This document shows positions 40,910 to 51,176 of a stretch of DNA of 64,000 bases, one piece after another. A model generated the notes under the pieces. That model was not told the origin of the DNA. It was given only the letters and a program-made list of their open reading frames with translations, and ran no database searches. The stretch's first letter is position 1. Every line of letters begins with the position of its first letter. Both the position numbers and the translations under genes were made by a program. The DNA comes from Ophiocordyceps camponoti-saundersi (nom. inval.) (Eukaryota; Ascomycota; Sordariomycetes; Hypocreales; Ophiocordycipitaceae). The stretch covers positions 50,957 to 114,956 of the forward strand of contig PDHQ01000101.1 in assembly GCA_003339415.1 (NCBI GenBank), read 5' to 3'.

Positions 40910-42119
40910 ATGTTACGCAACTGCTCCGCCTTCTCCTCGCTCTTCTGCCTTCTCCGTTCCATACCTCTCTGGATTGTCGCCGTCGCTATCTTGCTACTCC
41001 TCTCTCTGCGGGCCGTCATTCACCGGCCCCGACCCGCTGTCCCCATGGCATCGGCAGCAAGTAAGGCGGGCGGCCTGGTCACCGCCATCAGGGTGTTGGT
41101 TCCGGCGGCCGTGGTATCCGTCGGATACACTGCCTATCGTATAGACTGGCGAGCCTGTTATATCGCCTTGACCACGGGACCTGACCGCAAATGGCGCTGG
41201 ATGCAGATTCTCTTTGCCTTACTCAGCTGGAAGAGTCTGCCTCTTGTTTGGACAGTGAGTTTCACGTCTCTGTCGAGGACACGGGAGGCATCATCTAATA
41301 TAGATCCAGTGGCGCATCTTCTATGCGATGATGTATCACAGTGTCTTCGCCAAGGCACCCCCACATACGCCGCGCTTTCTCTTCAAGCCCATGGTCAATG
41401 AGAGCCGTGTGACGCTCCTCGAGATAGATTACAACCTACATAAATCCAACTCGACCTTCTTTTCCGATCTCGACTTCGCCAGGACCCATCTCATCAGCTA
41501 TCTCTGCCAAAGCGGTATGGAGAAGCTGAGGCACAACCGCCGCGACGCCCTCGTCCCCGATCCCACCACCGGCCTGCCCGCTTCTGGCCCCCTCAACATC
41601 ATGCTGGGATCCGTTGCCTGCAGCTTCAAGCACGAAATCGGTGCCTTCGCTCGCTACGAGATGTGGAGTCGCATACTCTCTTGGGACCGCAAATGGCTTT
41701 ACATTCTCACCCACTTCGTCCCTAAGGGCACCGCCAAGCCGGCAGAGTGGCTCGATAGGCGCTGCGCAGGGCTCAAGACAAACAAATCCGCCAAGTCAGC
41801 CGCCGACTGGGAGAGAAAGATACAGGCGTCTGCTTTAAGCAAGTATGTCTTCAAGCTCGGACGCCTTACCGTTCATCCAGCCATCGTGCTGGAGCAATCG
41901 GGTCTGCTACCGCATCGGCCCGGCGGCTGGACAAGTGGAAAAGGTATTACCGGGGCCGACGATTCCGTCGAAGTTAACCACAATCACGACGAGTGCGATT
42001 GGCGCCGTGTAGAGGCGCAACGCAGCAAGGGCATGGAATTGGCCAACAAATTCCAGGCCCTGGAGGACATGCATGATATGTTTGACGGCGGCAGCGATGG
42101 CGCCCTGGGCCGATTCTGA
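40910..42119 (+). CDS. THEM6-like hotdog-fold thioesterase protein
   Basis: Two exons, 40910-41254 and 41304-42119 (GTGAGT donor, ATATAG acceptor, phase 0), 386 residues. Hydrophobic segments near the N terminus (LWIVAVAILLLLSLRAVI and VLVPAAVVSVGYTAY) suggest membrane anchoring. The hotdog region begins RVTLLEIDYNLHKSNSTFF and continues SDLDFARTHLISYL, which matches the D-x-x-x-H-x-N-N-type active-site region of THEM6/acyl-CoA thioesterase relatives, although the second Asn is Ser here. The C terminus is hydrophilic. The start is uncertain; the next in-frame ATG (41046) would remove the first hydrophobic segment. Its position just after the mycosporine genes is probably coincidental. Confidence 0.7.
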
Positions 42120-42328
42120 TACGTGGTTTAGATATGGTTCCGGATTTTTCAAGCGTTGATTACAGATAGGGACGTGGAGGACACGGGACGAACCATAGAA
42201 AGATGGAATCAGTGGCTAATTAGATAGATAGAGTGTACATACAAGCAAGCGATGATAATTTTCCCCTTCTCGAACCTACTTTTGTGTACCTGACGCCCCG
42301 TTTTCCTCGAGCAGGCCCAACATCCACT

Positions 42329-42826
42329 TCAACAAGCCACAGCACTCGCAACCATGACAGCGGCACCAGCCAAGTAGATCAACGTCATGGCCACAGAGAC
42401 GACTGAAGCCGAAGCATCAGAGGACGCCGACGTAGGAACAGTGCCAGGAGCCTGCAGACGACAGACATCCAAAACAGTCCTAATGGTATCTAAGCAGACG
42501 GTGTGTAACGGGACAAGTAGACACAGCGCCAGTCAGCCGGAAAACAAGGGGCGCACAACGGGGCAGCACTCCCGAGAGCAGGCCCGCGGCTGGGCTCTCT
42601 CACCCGTGATAGTTTCCAGCGAGCAGCCGGCTCGGACGAGGCAGGGAGCAACTGTCTTTGTCATAGACTCGAAGCGAGAACACTGGCATGCGAAGTCGGC
42701 GACGGCGCAGCCGTGAGCGGCGGCGCCCTCGAGAAGGCAATTGAGTGAGCAGGAAGGGAGAAGAGCGATCGGGTCATCGTCGGCGGCGGCGGCGGTAGCC
42801 ATGAACAGAGGGGTTGCGAATATCAT
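42329..42826 (-). CDS. CFEM-domain GPI-anchored protein
   Basis: Two exons, 42826-42604 and 42489-42329, joined across an intron with G|GTGAGA, a CTGAC branch site and a CTTAG acceptor; 127 residues. The signal peptide is MIFATPLFMATAAAA. The CFEM domain follows, with cysteines in PSCSLNCLLEG, GCAVADFACQCSRF and VAPCLVRAGCSLETI, and a last one in TVLDVCRLQ. The Asp before ACQC is at the position that binds heme in characterised CFEM proteins. A Ser/Ala-rich linker and a C-terminal hydrophobic tail (MTLIYLAGAAVMVASAVAC) suggest a GPI anchor. Such proteins act at the cell surface, in some species in heme/iron capture. The start at 42826 is chosen because the frame upstream has no ATG. Confidence 0.85.
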
Positions 42827-45267
42827 GGCGGTCAGATGTGTGTCTAGAGAATAGCTCACAACTCAGGTGAAAAGGTGTGGGAGAAGGGAAGATGGTATCA
42901 GCTCGGATGTGAGCAGAGAACATCAGCATGGCGCCGACGCGGGCGAACGTAAGCTCCGACGGCGAGTAACCAGGGATCTTCCATGTATGTGTGCGTCTTC
43001 GGGTCTGAGCGCCCCAACAGCGTCGGTTGGCTGGCGACAAGGATCGATGAGAACGGGAGGCTGAAGCTCGCCGTGAGAAGCTGATCGGAAGCTGCATGTA
43101 TGTATTCAGGATGCTGCAGCGTGTGGTAGTACATGGATATATTCCTTTGTTTCCTCATGCGCCAACTCGCGTATCGGATATACTGACTGTGTACAAAGTG
43201 CGACGCTCGTCGGCTTCTGTCATCAAGTTATCAGATCCCCAGTAAGAACAACAGCCCATGATAGTCAGCTTCTCACTGAGCCAAGGCCATGAAAGAAGTT
43301 CAGTTGACTAAATGTAAAAGTCCACATTGGCAGTGCCTCAGTGCTTGACTCTATTACAGTCATCATCACAACAACTTCGGACCAGGTCTCTTTCCAGGCG
43401 GCTCCATCTTCCCACTTAGGGTTTTGTAAGGGGAAAAAAAGACGGGAAGAATTTCCGCCACGAACAGCGACTCATCCAGATGATCCCCCCTCGCCTCGAG
43501 AATAAGCCCCATCGGGTAACCCAGCTTGAGGCCGGGCAATCGCATACCTATCAATTTCGACAACATTCCTCGGCGCCCGATGCCCCTTCGCCGACTTGCA
43601 CCCCAGGCGTCCACCCGTCATCAGCAAGCGCTAGCCCTCTCGCCGGAGTTTCCCAGGACGCACGCCACCCGGCACGGACTCATATCTTCGTCCAAAAGGG
43701 CCGGAGACGCACGACCGTAAGGGACGACGAGAGGATATCGCACGAAGCAGATGTAGCGACGGGCAGGGCAGGGCGTCGATGCGAGGGGGCCAAGGAGCCG
43801 AGGTAAGCCGCAAGTGCTTCTATGGCGGCGCGTTTCCGCAGGCTCCGAGAAGGAGTCGTCCGGGGACTTTCTCCCAAAGCATGTTTGAATTGGTGAGACG
43901 CTGCGCCCGAGAGCGAGTGTCTCTGTGTGTAAGCTTCGAACGGCGATTTTTCGACCGAGGGGGGATGGAAGAGAAGAAAGGAGTAGAAGTGGGCGACGAG
44001 GAAAAAAATTTGTGATATAGCCGGGGTTAGAGGCAAGGGCCAATATGCGTTTAAAGGGGTGCATGGACTTGGCGGGGTAGGGCCAAATAGAGTCGTCAAC
44101 ACTGCAGTTATCCACACATTCTTACCTCTTTTCGCCATGAGGGAGACAGCTCTAGCACCTCCGGATAGATGCGAGTTCAACGGCACAAGGGCACTACCCT
44201 AGCACAACAAGCTTCGTCGTAGATAGGAGCACGTTGCGGTTGAAGAAAGACATGGCGCATCACAGTTGTGGACTGGCTCAACGAGAACGATGGTTGACGA
44301 CGTAATGGCAACTTCTCACCAGGTCAACCCGGGCCGGGGCGGGGTCCGGCTCAGAGGCTGGGGCTGCTTCAGCTGATCCAAGAAGACCTCCCTATTCATC
44401 AGTGTAGTGTGTATACACGTACATACAAAAAGTCGGGAAATCCTTCGCCACATCTTGCTTCTAGACGAAGCAATCACCGGACAGTGTACTGGATTGGACT
44501 GCCTCGACTGCGATATGCAGCTATTGTTGGATGCCTTTCGCTTCCCCTTGACCACCGGTCGGTCAGTAGTCAAGGGTCTTGAGGCGGTTTCGTGCATTGA
44601 TAAGGCGCAGAACATCTAATACCTACCGACTACTATCAACACTCCATTTCCTCGGGAGCTTCTTGGCCTCGATAATGTTGTATCTGAGCTCGTTATGCCA
44701 GATATGCTAGACTTATCGGATATTAAGCACAGTAGAGTAGCAACCTGTTGCTCTAGCTTCAATACTATTATGAAGTCATTCTCTTCCTTTGTATGTATGT
44801 ATCTTCCTTCGGCTTCTTTGTGGCGATGCCCTCTACGGATGCACATTCGCTTGATTATGGAATGCGCTATCGTCCTCGGATGAAGGCACATATTCTGCCG
44901 GAGAAAGAACAGGACGGCCAAAGGCGCCTCTACATACAGATGTTCGTGGCCACGTCCCACGTCCGCGGGGGCGTCTCACGTGACTGATAGCTCTGCCTTC
45001 CTGCCAGCCAACGGTTTGACAGCAGTGATAGCCTTTGACAGCCTCACGAATGACATTTTTTGCGATACGACAGCGAAAGGCACCACTGCTCAAGAGAACG
45101 CGCAACTGACTATTCTAGCTCTGCCGACGCACATCCTCACTAGAGAGAAGGAAAAGAAACGAAGACGAGCCAACACGAAACTTGCCTTTCTACGCATCAC
45201 GTGCGCGTCGAAGTGACCCGTCGCCTTGTGCACGAAAACTTGACGTCCTCTATCTCCCGGTCCCGTC
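42827..45267. other. Long intergenic stretch, no supported gene
   Basis: Overlapping open frames on both strands at 43366-44186 reach 168 codons but are mutually exclusive, lack recognisable motifs and have arginine/serine/proline-rich shadow composition. No splice-supported gene, RNA gene or transposon was recognised. The last few hundred bases are the promoter of the Rae1 gene. Confidence 0.5.
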
Positions 45268-46344
45268 ATGTCCGGTCTCTTCGGCGGTTCGTCTACCGCG
45301 TCGGCCGCAACGACGACGGTCGGCGACCTCAAGCAAGACGTTGCTCTCAACGATCCGCCGACCGACGGCATCTCATGCCTGTCATTCTCTCCGGCGCCCA
45401 ATACGCCCGACTTCCTCGCCGTTTCTAGCTGGGATAACAAAGTACGGATATACGAGATCGCACAAAATGGACAGAGCCAAGGACGGCACGCCTACGAGCA
45501 CAGCCAGCCCGTTTTAAACTGCGACTTCTCCAAGGACGGCACGAAAGTGGCCTCGGCCGGCGCCGACAAGAATGTCAAGGTCTGCGATCTCGCTTCGCAG
45601 CAGGACATCGTCGTCGGCACTCACGACCAGCCCGTGCGCTCCTGTCGCTTCTTCGATAGCGGAAGCGGTCCCATGGTCGTATCCGGCTCTTGGGACAAGA
45701 CCGTCAAATACTGGGATCTTCGCCAGCAGGGTCCTGCCGCCACGGTGCAGTGTCAGGAGCGCGTCTACTCGATGGACGTGCGCGACAATCTTTGCGTCGT
45801 CGGCACAGCAGATCGCTATATCAACGTCATCGACCTCAAGAATCCGACAAAATTCTACAAGACGATTCAGAGCCCGCTCAAGTGGCAGACGAGGGTAGTC
45901 AGTTGCTTTACCGACTCTGCTGGCTTTGCGATTGGTAGCATCGAGGGCCGTTGCGCCATCCAGTACGTCGAGGACAAAGACTCCAGCTCCAACTTCTCGT
46001 TCAAGTGTCATCGCGATCCCGTCGTCAACAACGTGGTCAATGTCCACGCTGTAAACGACATCTCCTTCCACCCTGTTCACGGCACCTTCAGCACCGCCGG
46101 CTCCGACGGTACCTTTCACTTCTGGGACAAGGACGCCAAACATCGACTCAAAGGATACCCCAACGTCGGCGGAAGTATCACGGCCACGACTTTCAACAAG
46201 ACGGGCAGCATATTCGCTTACGCTATTAGCTACGACTGGGCCAAGGGTTATCAACACAACACGCAGAGCTATCCAATCAAGGTTATGCTACATCCAGTCA
46301 TTAACGATGAGTGCAAGCCGCGACCTTCAATGAAGAAGCGATAG
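45268..46344 (+). CDS. GLE2: mRNA export factor Rae1/Gle2 (WD40)
   Basis: Single exon, 358 residues, close to the size of yeast Gle2. A short Ser/Thr/Gly leader (MSGLFGGSS) precedes a seven-bladed WD40 propeller: ISCLSFSP..LAVSSWDNKVRIYE, VLNCDFSKDGTKVASAGAD, VVSGSWDKTVKYWDLR and FSTAGSDGTFHFWDKD. The family-specific C terminus ITATTFNKTGSIFAYAISYD, then WAKGYQHN, is present. Rae1/Gle2 binds the GLEBS motif of the FG nucleoporin Nup98/Nup116 and helps export mRNA through nuclear pores. Housekeeping gene. Confidence 0.95.
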   Translation: MSGLFGGSSTASAATTTVGDLKQDVALNDPPTDGISCLSFSPAPNTPDFLAVSSWDNKVRIYEIAQNGQSQGRHAYEHSQPVLNCDFSKDGTKVASAGADKNVKVCDLASQQDIVVGTHDQPVRSCRFFDSGSGPMVVSGSWDKTVKYWDLRQQGPAATVQCQERVYSMDVRDNLCVVGTADRYINVIDLKNPTKFYKTIQSPLKWQTRVVSCFTDSAGFAIGSIEGRCAIQYVEDKDSSSNFSFKCHRDPVVNNVVNVHAVNDISFHPVHGTFSTAGSDGTFHFWDKDAKHRLKGYPNVGGSITATTFNKTGSIFAYAISYDWAKGYQHNTQSYPIKVMLHPVINDECKPRPSMKKR

Positions 46345-46558
46345 GGGAAGCAAAACGCCGGCTCGGGAGAGATATACCACGATGCAATGCTCGACTTTTG
46401 AAGAGAGCTGGCATCATGTACAGCAGGTTTTGGTTTGCATCTTTAGGCTCAGTAAGCCTTGACAGGGGGGGCTCTCTTCTTCTCAGTAGAAAATATCGTA
46501 AATCGGATTGGGAAGAACAAATTGCCAATCCCTCGACCAAAACCCTTCGTTTCAAGTA

Positions 46559-47303
46559 CTAATTCTTTTTCACGGGTCCGAAGACGTCATCGACCATACT
46601 TCTCCACAGATCGCGGATCATGCCGCCGCTAGCGACCTCGTCAGCCACCGACGACTGTAGATGTTCGTGAGCAAATTTCAGTTCGACGCCATCGAGACTG
46701 ATGCTGTCGACGCCAGAAAGGGGCGCGCCAGGGAGAACGTTCTCGGGATCGGCGGCGACGATGGAGACCTCGGGCATGCGGACGGGATCCTCGCTGACAA
46801 AGGGACCGTGGCCGACTGAGTAGTTGTCCGGTAAGATGGGGACGCGAGGATTCGAGTAGGAAGAGGATAATGATTCGTAGCGGAACAGGTTCGGGATGAC
46901 GGTGGCGTCTAACGTCTGAGCGGTGGCGGGCGAGGAGGCAGTATGATTGTGGGCCGCGGCGCGGAACGTTTGCATCAGTGGCTTGGTCCGGTTGGCGAGA
47001 GAGGGCTGAGGGGTGGGACGATGGGTGGTAGTGATGCCACGGGAGGCTTGCTATTTGTACAATTGAGGTGTCAGCGGTCACATATGTACGAAAGTAGTGA
47101 TTGTGGTTTGTTTTAGGTGGAAGAGAGAGATTCGGACTCACATCGCGAACTTCACCTGACCGACGGTTGCGGAGTAGCTCTGCGTACTTGGGCAGGAGAG
47201 CTGCGCCGGCGCCGTGAGCCGAGGCGGCGCCGGATGGGGCCGCGGCCGAGGTGGTGCCCAATGCACGGGAGAGCTTGACGACTGGCGCTGTGACTCGAGA
47301 CAT
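46559..47303 (-). CDS. Protein of unknown function with possible mitochondrial leader
   Basis: Two exons, 47303-47142 and 47050-46559 (GTGAGT donor, AATAG acceptor, phase 0), 217 residues. The N terminus (MSRVTAPVVKLSRALGTTS) is basic, rich in Ala/Ser/Thr and free of acidic residues, like a mitochondrial targeting peptide. A conserved-looking core follows (VIPNLFRYESLSSS, VGHGPFVSEDPVRMPEVSIV), and the basic C terminus reads MVDDVFGPVKKN. I do not recognise the family. It is convergent with the Rae1 gene, about 210 bases away. Confidence 0.65.
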
Positions 47304-48041
47304 GGGATGGGGCGATGCAGGAGAGAGGTATAAATTCGGTTGGGGAAGCGAGAGGCAGAGGTAGTCTCGCAACGGGTAGTCGGTAGGCTATAGGTGAGTG
47401 GGTAGGTAGTGGATAGGGAGAAGAGGAGGATATATGGCTACGGGTAGTCCGGTGGAGAGAGAGACGGCGTGTTATATGTAGAGTGAAGAGGGTGGAAGAA
47501 GCGCCTCAGGAGAAGGGGGAGAGGAGCCGGGCTTTAAAGTAAGGATAGAGGCGAGAGAGACAAGAGAATGGGGAGATAAAAAAAGAAACGGAAGACAACA
47601 CAGAGAGATAGAGAGACAGAGCGAGAGAGAGAGGGGAAGGTCGGATTATAACCGCATGTCTGGAATACGGATAAATTCTAATTGCTACAGGACGAGAAGA
47701 TGGCTTAGTTCGTGGAAGAGGAGGAGGAGGACGAGGAGGAGGTGGTAGTGAGTGAGTGGGTGGACTCGTGGTGTGGTGACGGTGGTGTGGACGATAGATT
47801 GGCACGAGTAGCGATACCCAGTCTATACCGGCATCCGACTTCCGCTCCCACCGCCCTCGACGCCTTACCTAGAGGAGGGACTACCCTAGAGAGACTCAGC
47901 CCAAGGGTGGCCAAGGGTGGGAGGGGGAAAGCTCGGCTGCCTCTTGTTGTACTGGGCGCGTATCTCCGTGTACCGACGGGTTCTGACCCTGTCCGGGCGA
48001 GAGAGAGTGAGTGAGTGAGTGAGAGAGAGAAAGAGACAGGA

Positions 48042-48075
<34 letters not shown>

Positions 48076-49141
48076 AAACAAAACCGACACTGTGTCGGAC
48101 ACCGGTTTATCCTTCTAGGACCCTTGTTTCCCCCCTCCCTTTCAGGCTTCTGAACCCCTCTTTTCCCCCCCTGCTGGCATAGGAATTCTAGGATGCTGCG
48201 TTCATGGACAGTGTGTCTTTGCACGGTGAGCTCGTTGGAACGGACGTAGCGCCACGACACACACACACTCTCTCTCTCTCTCTATCCCTCTCTCTGTCAC
48301 TCTCTCTTGCTTTTGAAATAGTCTCACTCTGCGACGTCTTATTTGCATGAGCTTTTTCCCCGTAGGAAGGGGGGGGACGCAGATCCCCTAGCAGAACTGC
48401 ATGCCACAATACACATGTACAGTAGTGAATATGCATGCTTGTATTCCCATCCAGGGCCATCGCCCATCATACATGATATGTCTCTCTACTATGCTCTAAC
48501 GGCCCGAGAAGGCTTGGCTGATGCGAGCACGGGCCGACCCCGCGCCGGCTTCTATTAAAAAACATAGTCTCGGCCATCGTACTTACACGTCTGTAGCTTT
48601 TACCTCTTGGATGCCTCGTTTCACATAGTCGTTATCAGTGTTTGGCCTCGTCTTCTCAAGGGAAGCTGTCACATAGATGAAAAAAAGGTAGTTCCAAAGA
48701 TAGTTGAGCAAGAGCCAAAAATGTCATCAATTTTCTCAGTCTGTTTCCTTCCTCATTTTGAATTCATCGACCCTCTTTAAGTGGCTGACGCCAAGTGTTT
48801 CAACATGTCCGGTCTTGGACTATCACGGCAAAGTTTCCATACCTATCCATGATAACTGCATACATATGTACAGCTCGTGCCAAGGGGAGAGAATTGACTC
48901 GGACCCCTTCACTCTCTTATCTCGTGTGTCCCGAGCGACATGACATGTGCTCTCGGCGCCATGTAAAGTTCTCAACTCTACAAATCACACATTCTGTATC
49001 TGTAAATATATGTACATACATAGATATACATGTGCCCTCTATATTTCTCTAATGATGTACCCAGTAGTAGCATGTATGTATGTATATAGCCAACTCTGAA
49101 CCGTATCTGAAAAGACATACTCTTTCTCCCCCAACCAAATG
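47304..49141. other. Intergenic with simple repeats
   Basis: The 5' flank of the preceding gene is rich in GA/GGA microsatellite-like sequence: 47560-47640 scattered GAGA, 47716-47752 GAGGAGGA, and 48000-48073 GAGAGTGAGT passing into a (GA)n run. Shorter CT runs lie at 48270-48306. No gene or RNA is supported. Confidence 0.6.
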
Positions 49142-50995
49142 CTATACGTAGTAGGATGGCGTCGACGTATAGATGGGCTTCTTGGTCAAGTCCTCCAGCG
49201 GCGTGGGAAACCTCGCCATCCACGAGATAGTTTTCGGTTGCGGCTTCAAACCCCATTTCTCGAAATAATTTGCTAGATTAAGCTTCGCTATATACGAAGC
49301 TCTCGACATGAAGAAGAACTTCTTCTCTTCCGTCGTCTTCCTCGGCAACGACTCGCGAGATAGAGTGTGAAGCTGATGGTAGAATCGGTCACCGAATATG
49401 ATCCTCAGCTGTTCGAACATGGCGAGCCGTACGAAATCGTCCGCCATGTCGAAATCGACGGTCCGGTTCGTCTGCCAGGCGAAGAGAAACTCCTTGGCCT
49501 TCCTCCACTCCTCGCCAGAGCCGTGCTTCCCATATCGGTTTCGCCATAGTCGCTGCGACGCCAGGCTGTAGATGTTGACCGACGTTTCTCGGAGCTCGTT
49601 CCAGCTCCAGGTGAAGACGTGTTGTCGATGATGGCCCAGCTCGTGCCAGACGAGCCACGACTTTTGCAACGCCGGCTTCCACCATACTTCATCGGCATGC
49701 CTGGCGGGGATGGCGGCCCGGAAGTGATACGAGTTGCCGCTTCGGCCGTTGGTTGACTGCACCACCATTGGCCGTAGGGGACTGGGCTGATGCCTGGATG
49801 ACGTCCCGTGGCGGAAAAGACCGCTGATTCTGTCCTGCGCCGCCAAGATTTGATCGTACGTATGCAGCAGGTCTTCTTGGTCTTGTCCCAGTAAGGTGAA
49901 CTTCATCGCATGGCTCGCCAGGCCCGTCACAATCACTCGTCGGCCTGCCAGTTCGGCGAATGGCACCTTGGTCATCATCAGCATCCTCCGCCACTGCTCA
50001 TCGGTCGTGAGTCCCTGCCGGAAGAAAGGGAAAGGCTGGGCCGCCAGACCCTCGCCCAAGGTAATCGTTATATTCTCAGGTGGTCTGATCCCGAGCTTGT
50101 GCGTGTATCGAATGTATATGATGCCGCCGACGGGGCAGGTCACCTCATTGTAGCCATATCTTAGCGGTTTGCTACGGTGGCCAGCCGCCACGAAGTCTTC
50201 GCTCCGATTCCGCGGGTTCACCAGGTCCGGCGTGCCGATGACGAGGTCCGGCCGGGGGCCCTTGGCCGAATCTCCCTCGACGATGACTTCCAGCGGTATC
50301 CCGGGTCGAAGGTAGAAGCCGGTCGGCTCGAGGTCGCTCCATTGAAACCACTGACGTAGCCGGCTCATCTCGTCTGCCGCACGAGGCAAGGCCGCCACCT
50401 CCATCGTTCGCTGCTGGGGGAAGAAATCGTCGTCTTCAGGATCGTATTCAAACAGCTGGGGAGCGCGCACCTCCCAGTTGAGGGAACCGAAAGAGGTGGA
50501 CGATATTGATAGTTCATCGTCGCCCAGGTATGAAATGAGCGTCAGAGGTACGACGATCTCTTTGACGTGAAGGGGACCGTGATATTTGAAGCTCATTCCG
50601 AATTCTCTCTGCAAAGAGGCATCGAAGTATCGCCATTCGCAGTAGATTTTTTCGGACCCGGAGTCCGTCTGCAGGCAAGCATCGCCCACCTGCGTGATGA
50701 CGAGGTTGGAATCATCCAGCTTGGGCGATTCAAGTACGAGTTTGAACGCCTGGCTTGGACCCTTGTTGATCACCTTGATCCAGAATGATTGCTCTTCTTG
50801 CGGATGAAGAGATCGAGCTTGCTGGTATATCTCCATGGTCACAACGGCCTTTTCGACTTGGTCCCCATCTTGAGTCGAGTCCTCCTTGATCACCTTCACA
50901 GCCTCTATAGAGGCCTTGACAACAGATCCGGTCTCGACGATGGCCGGGATCAGAAAGCAGCCTAGAAAAAGTAGGCTCACTCGATGGTGGAACAT
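49142..50995 (-). CDS. Secreted M60-like (enhancin-type) metallopeptidase
   Basis: Single exon, 617 residues. The start gives a signal peptide (MFHHRVSLLFLGCFLIPAIV). The first ~180 residues form a beta-rich region resembling Ig-like or DUF11-type modules. The M60-like peptidase domain fills the middle and C-terminal parts; the zinc motif is WHELGHHRQHVFTWSWNE (HEXXH followed by a Glu, about residue 446), then LRETSVNIYSLA. Peptidases of this family often act on heavily glycosylated proteins such as mucins and occur in host-associated microbes and in insect viruses. A role in contact with an animal host or in degrading secreted glycoproteins is inference. A long GA microsatellite lies just upstream. 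Confidence 0.88.
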   Translation of the reverse strand: MFHHRVSLLFLGCFLIPAIVETGSVVKASIEAVKVIKEDSTQDGDQVEKAVVTMEIYQQARSLHPQEEQSFWIKVINKGPSQAFKLVLESPKLDDSNLVITQVGDACLQTDSGSEKIYCEWRYFDASLQREFGMSFKYHGPLHVKEIVVPLTLISYLGDDELSISSTSFGSLNWEVRAPQLFEYDPEDDDFFPQQRTMEVAALPRAADEMSRLRQWFQWSDLEPTGFYLRPGIPLEVIVEGDSAKGPRPDLVIGTPDLVNPRNRSEDFVAAGHRSKPLRYGYNEVTCPVGGIIYIRYTHKLGIRPPENITITLGEGLAAQPFPFFRQGLTTDEQWRRMLMMTKVPFAELAGRRVIVTGLASHAMKFTLLGQDQEDLLHTYDQILAAQDRISGLFRHGTSSRHQPSPLRPMVVQSTNGRSGNSYHFRAAIPARHADEVWWKPALQKSWLVWHELGHHRQHVFTWSWNELRETSVNIYSLASQRLWRNRYGKHGSGEEWRKAKEFLFAWQTNRTVDFDMADDFVRLAMFEQLRIIFGDRFYHQLHTLSRESLPRKTTEEKKFFFMSRASYIAKLNLANYFEKWGLKPQPKTISWMARFPTPLEDLTKKPIYTSTPSYYV

Positions 50996-51086
50996 TGGAG
51001 GCGGTAAAGGAAGAAGAAGGTGTTAGACCCAAGCGGTAAACTTTCGACGACAGCCAAGCGGCATCTAGACTTTCCAGAACCAACAC

Positions 51087-51089
<3 letters not shown>

Positions 51090-51171
<82 letters not shown>
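51090..51171. repeat. (GA)n microsatellite, about 40 units
   Basis: An uninterrupted GA run of about 80 bases lies about 100 bases upstream of the M60 peptidase start codon; on that gene's strand it is a (CT)n tract, probably in its promoter or 5' untranslated leader. Confidence 0.95.

Positions 51172-51176
<5 letters not shown>

Noticed and set aside
43366..44186. Overlapping frames of 108-168 codons on both strands
   Set aside because: They are mutually exclusive, with shadow-like composition, no domain, no signal peptide of quality and no supporting splice sites.
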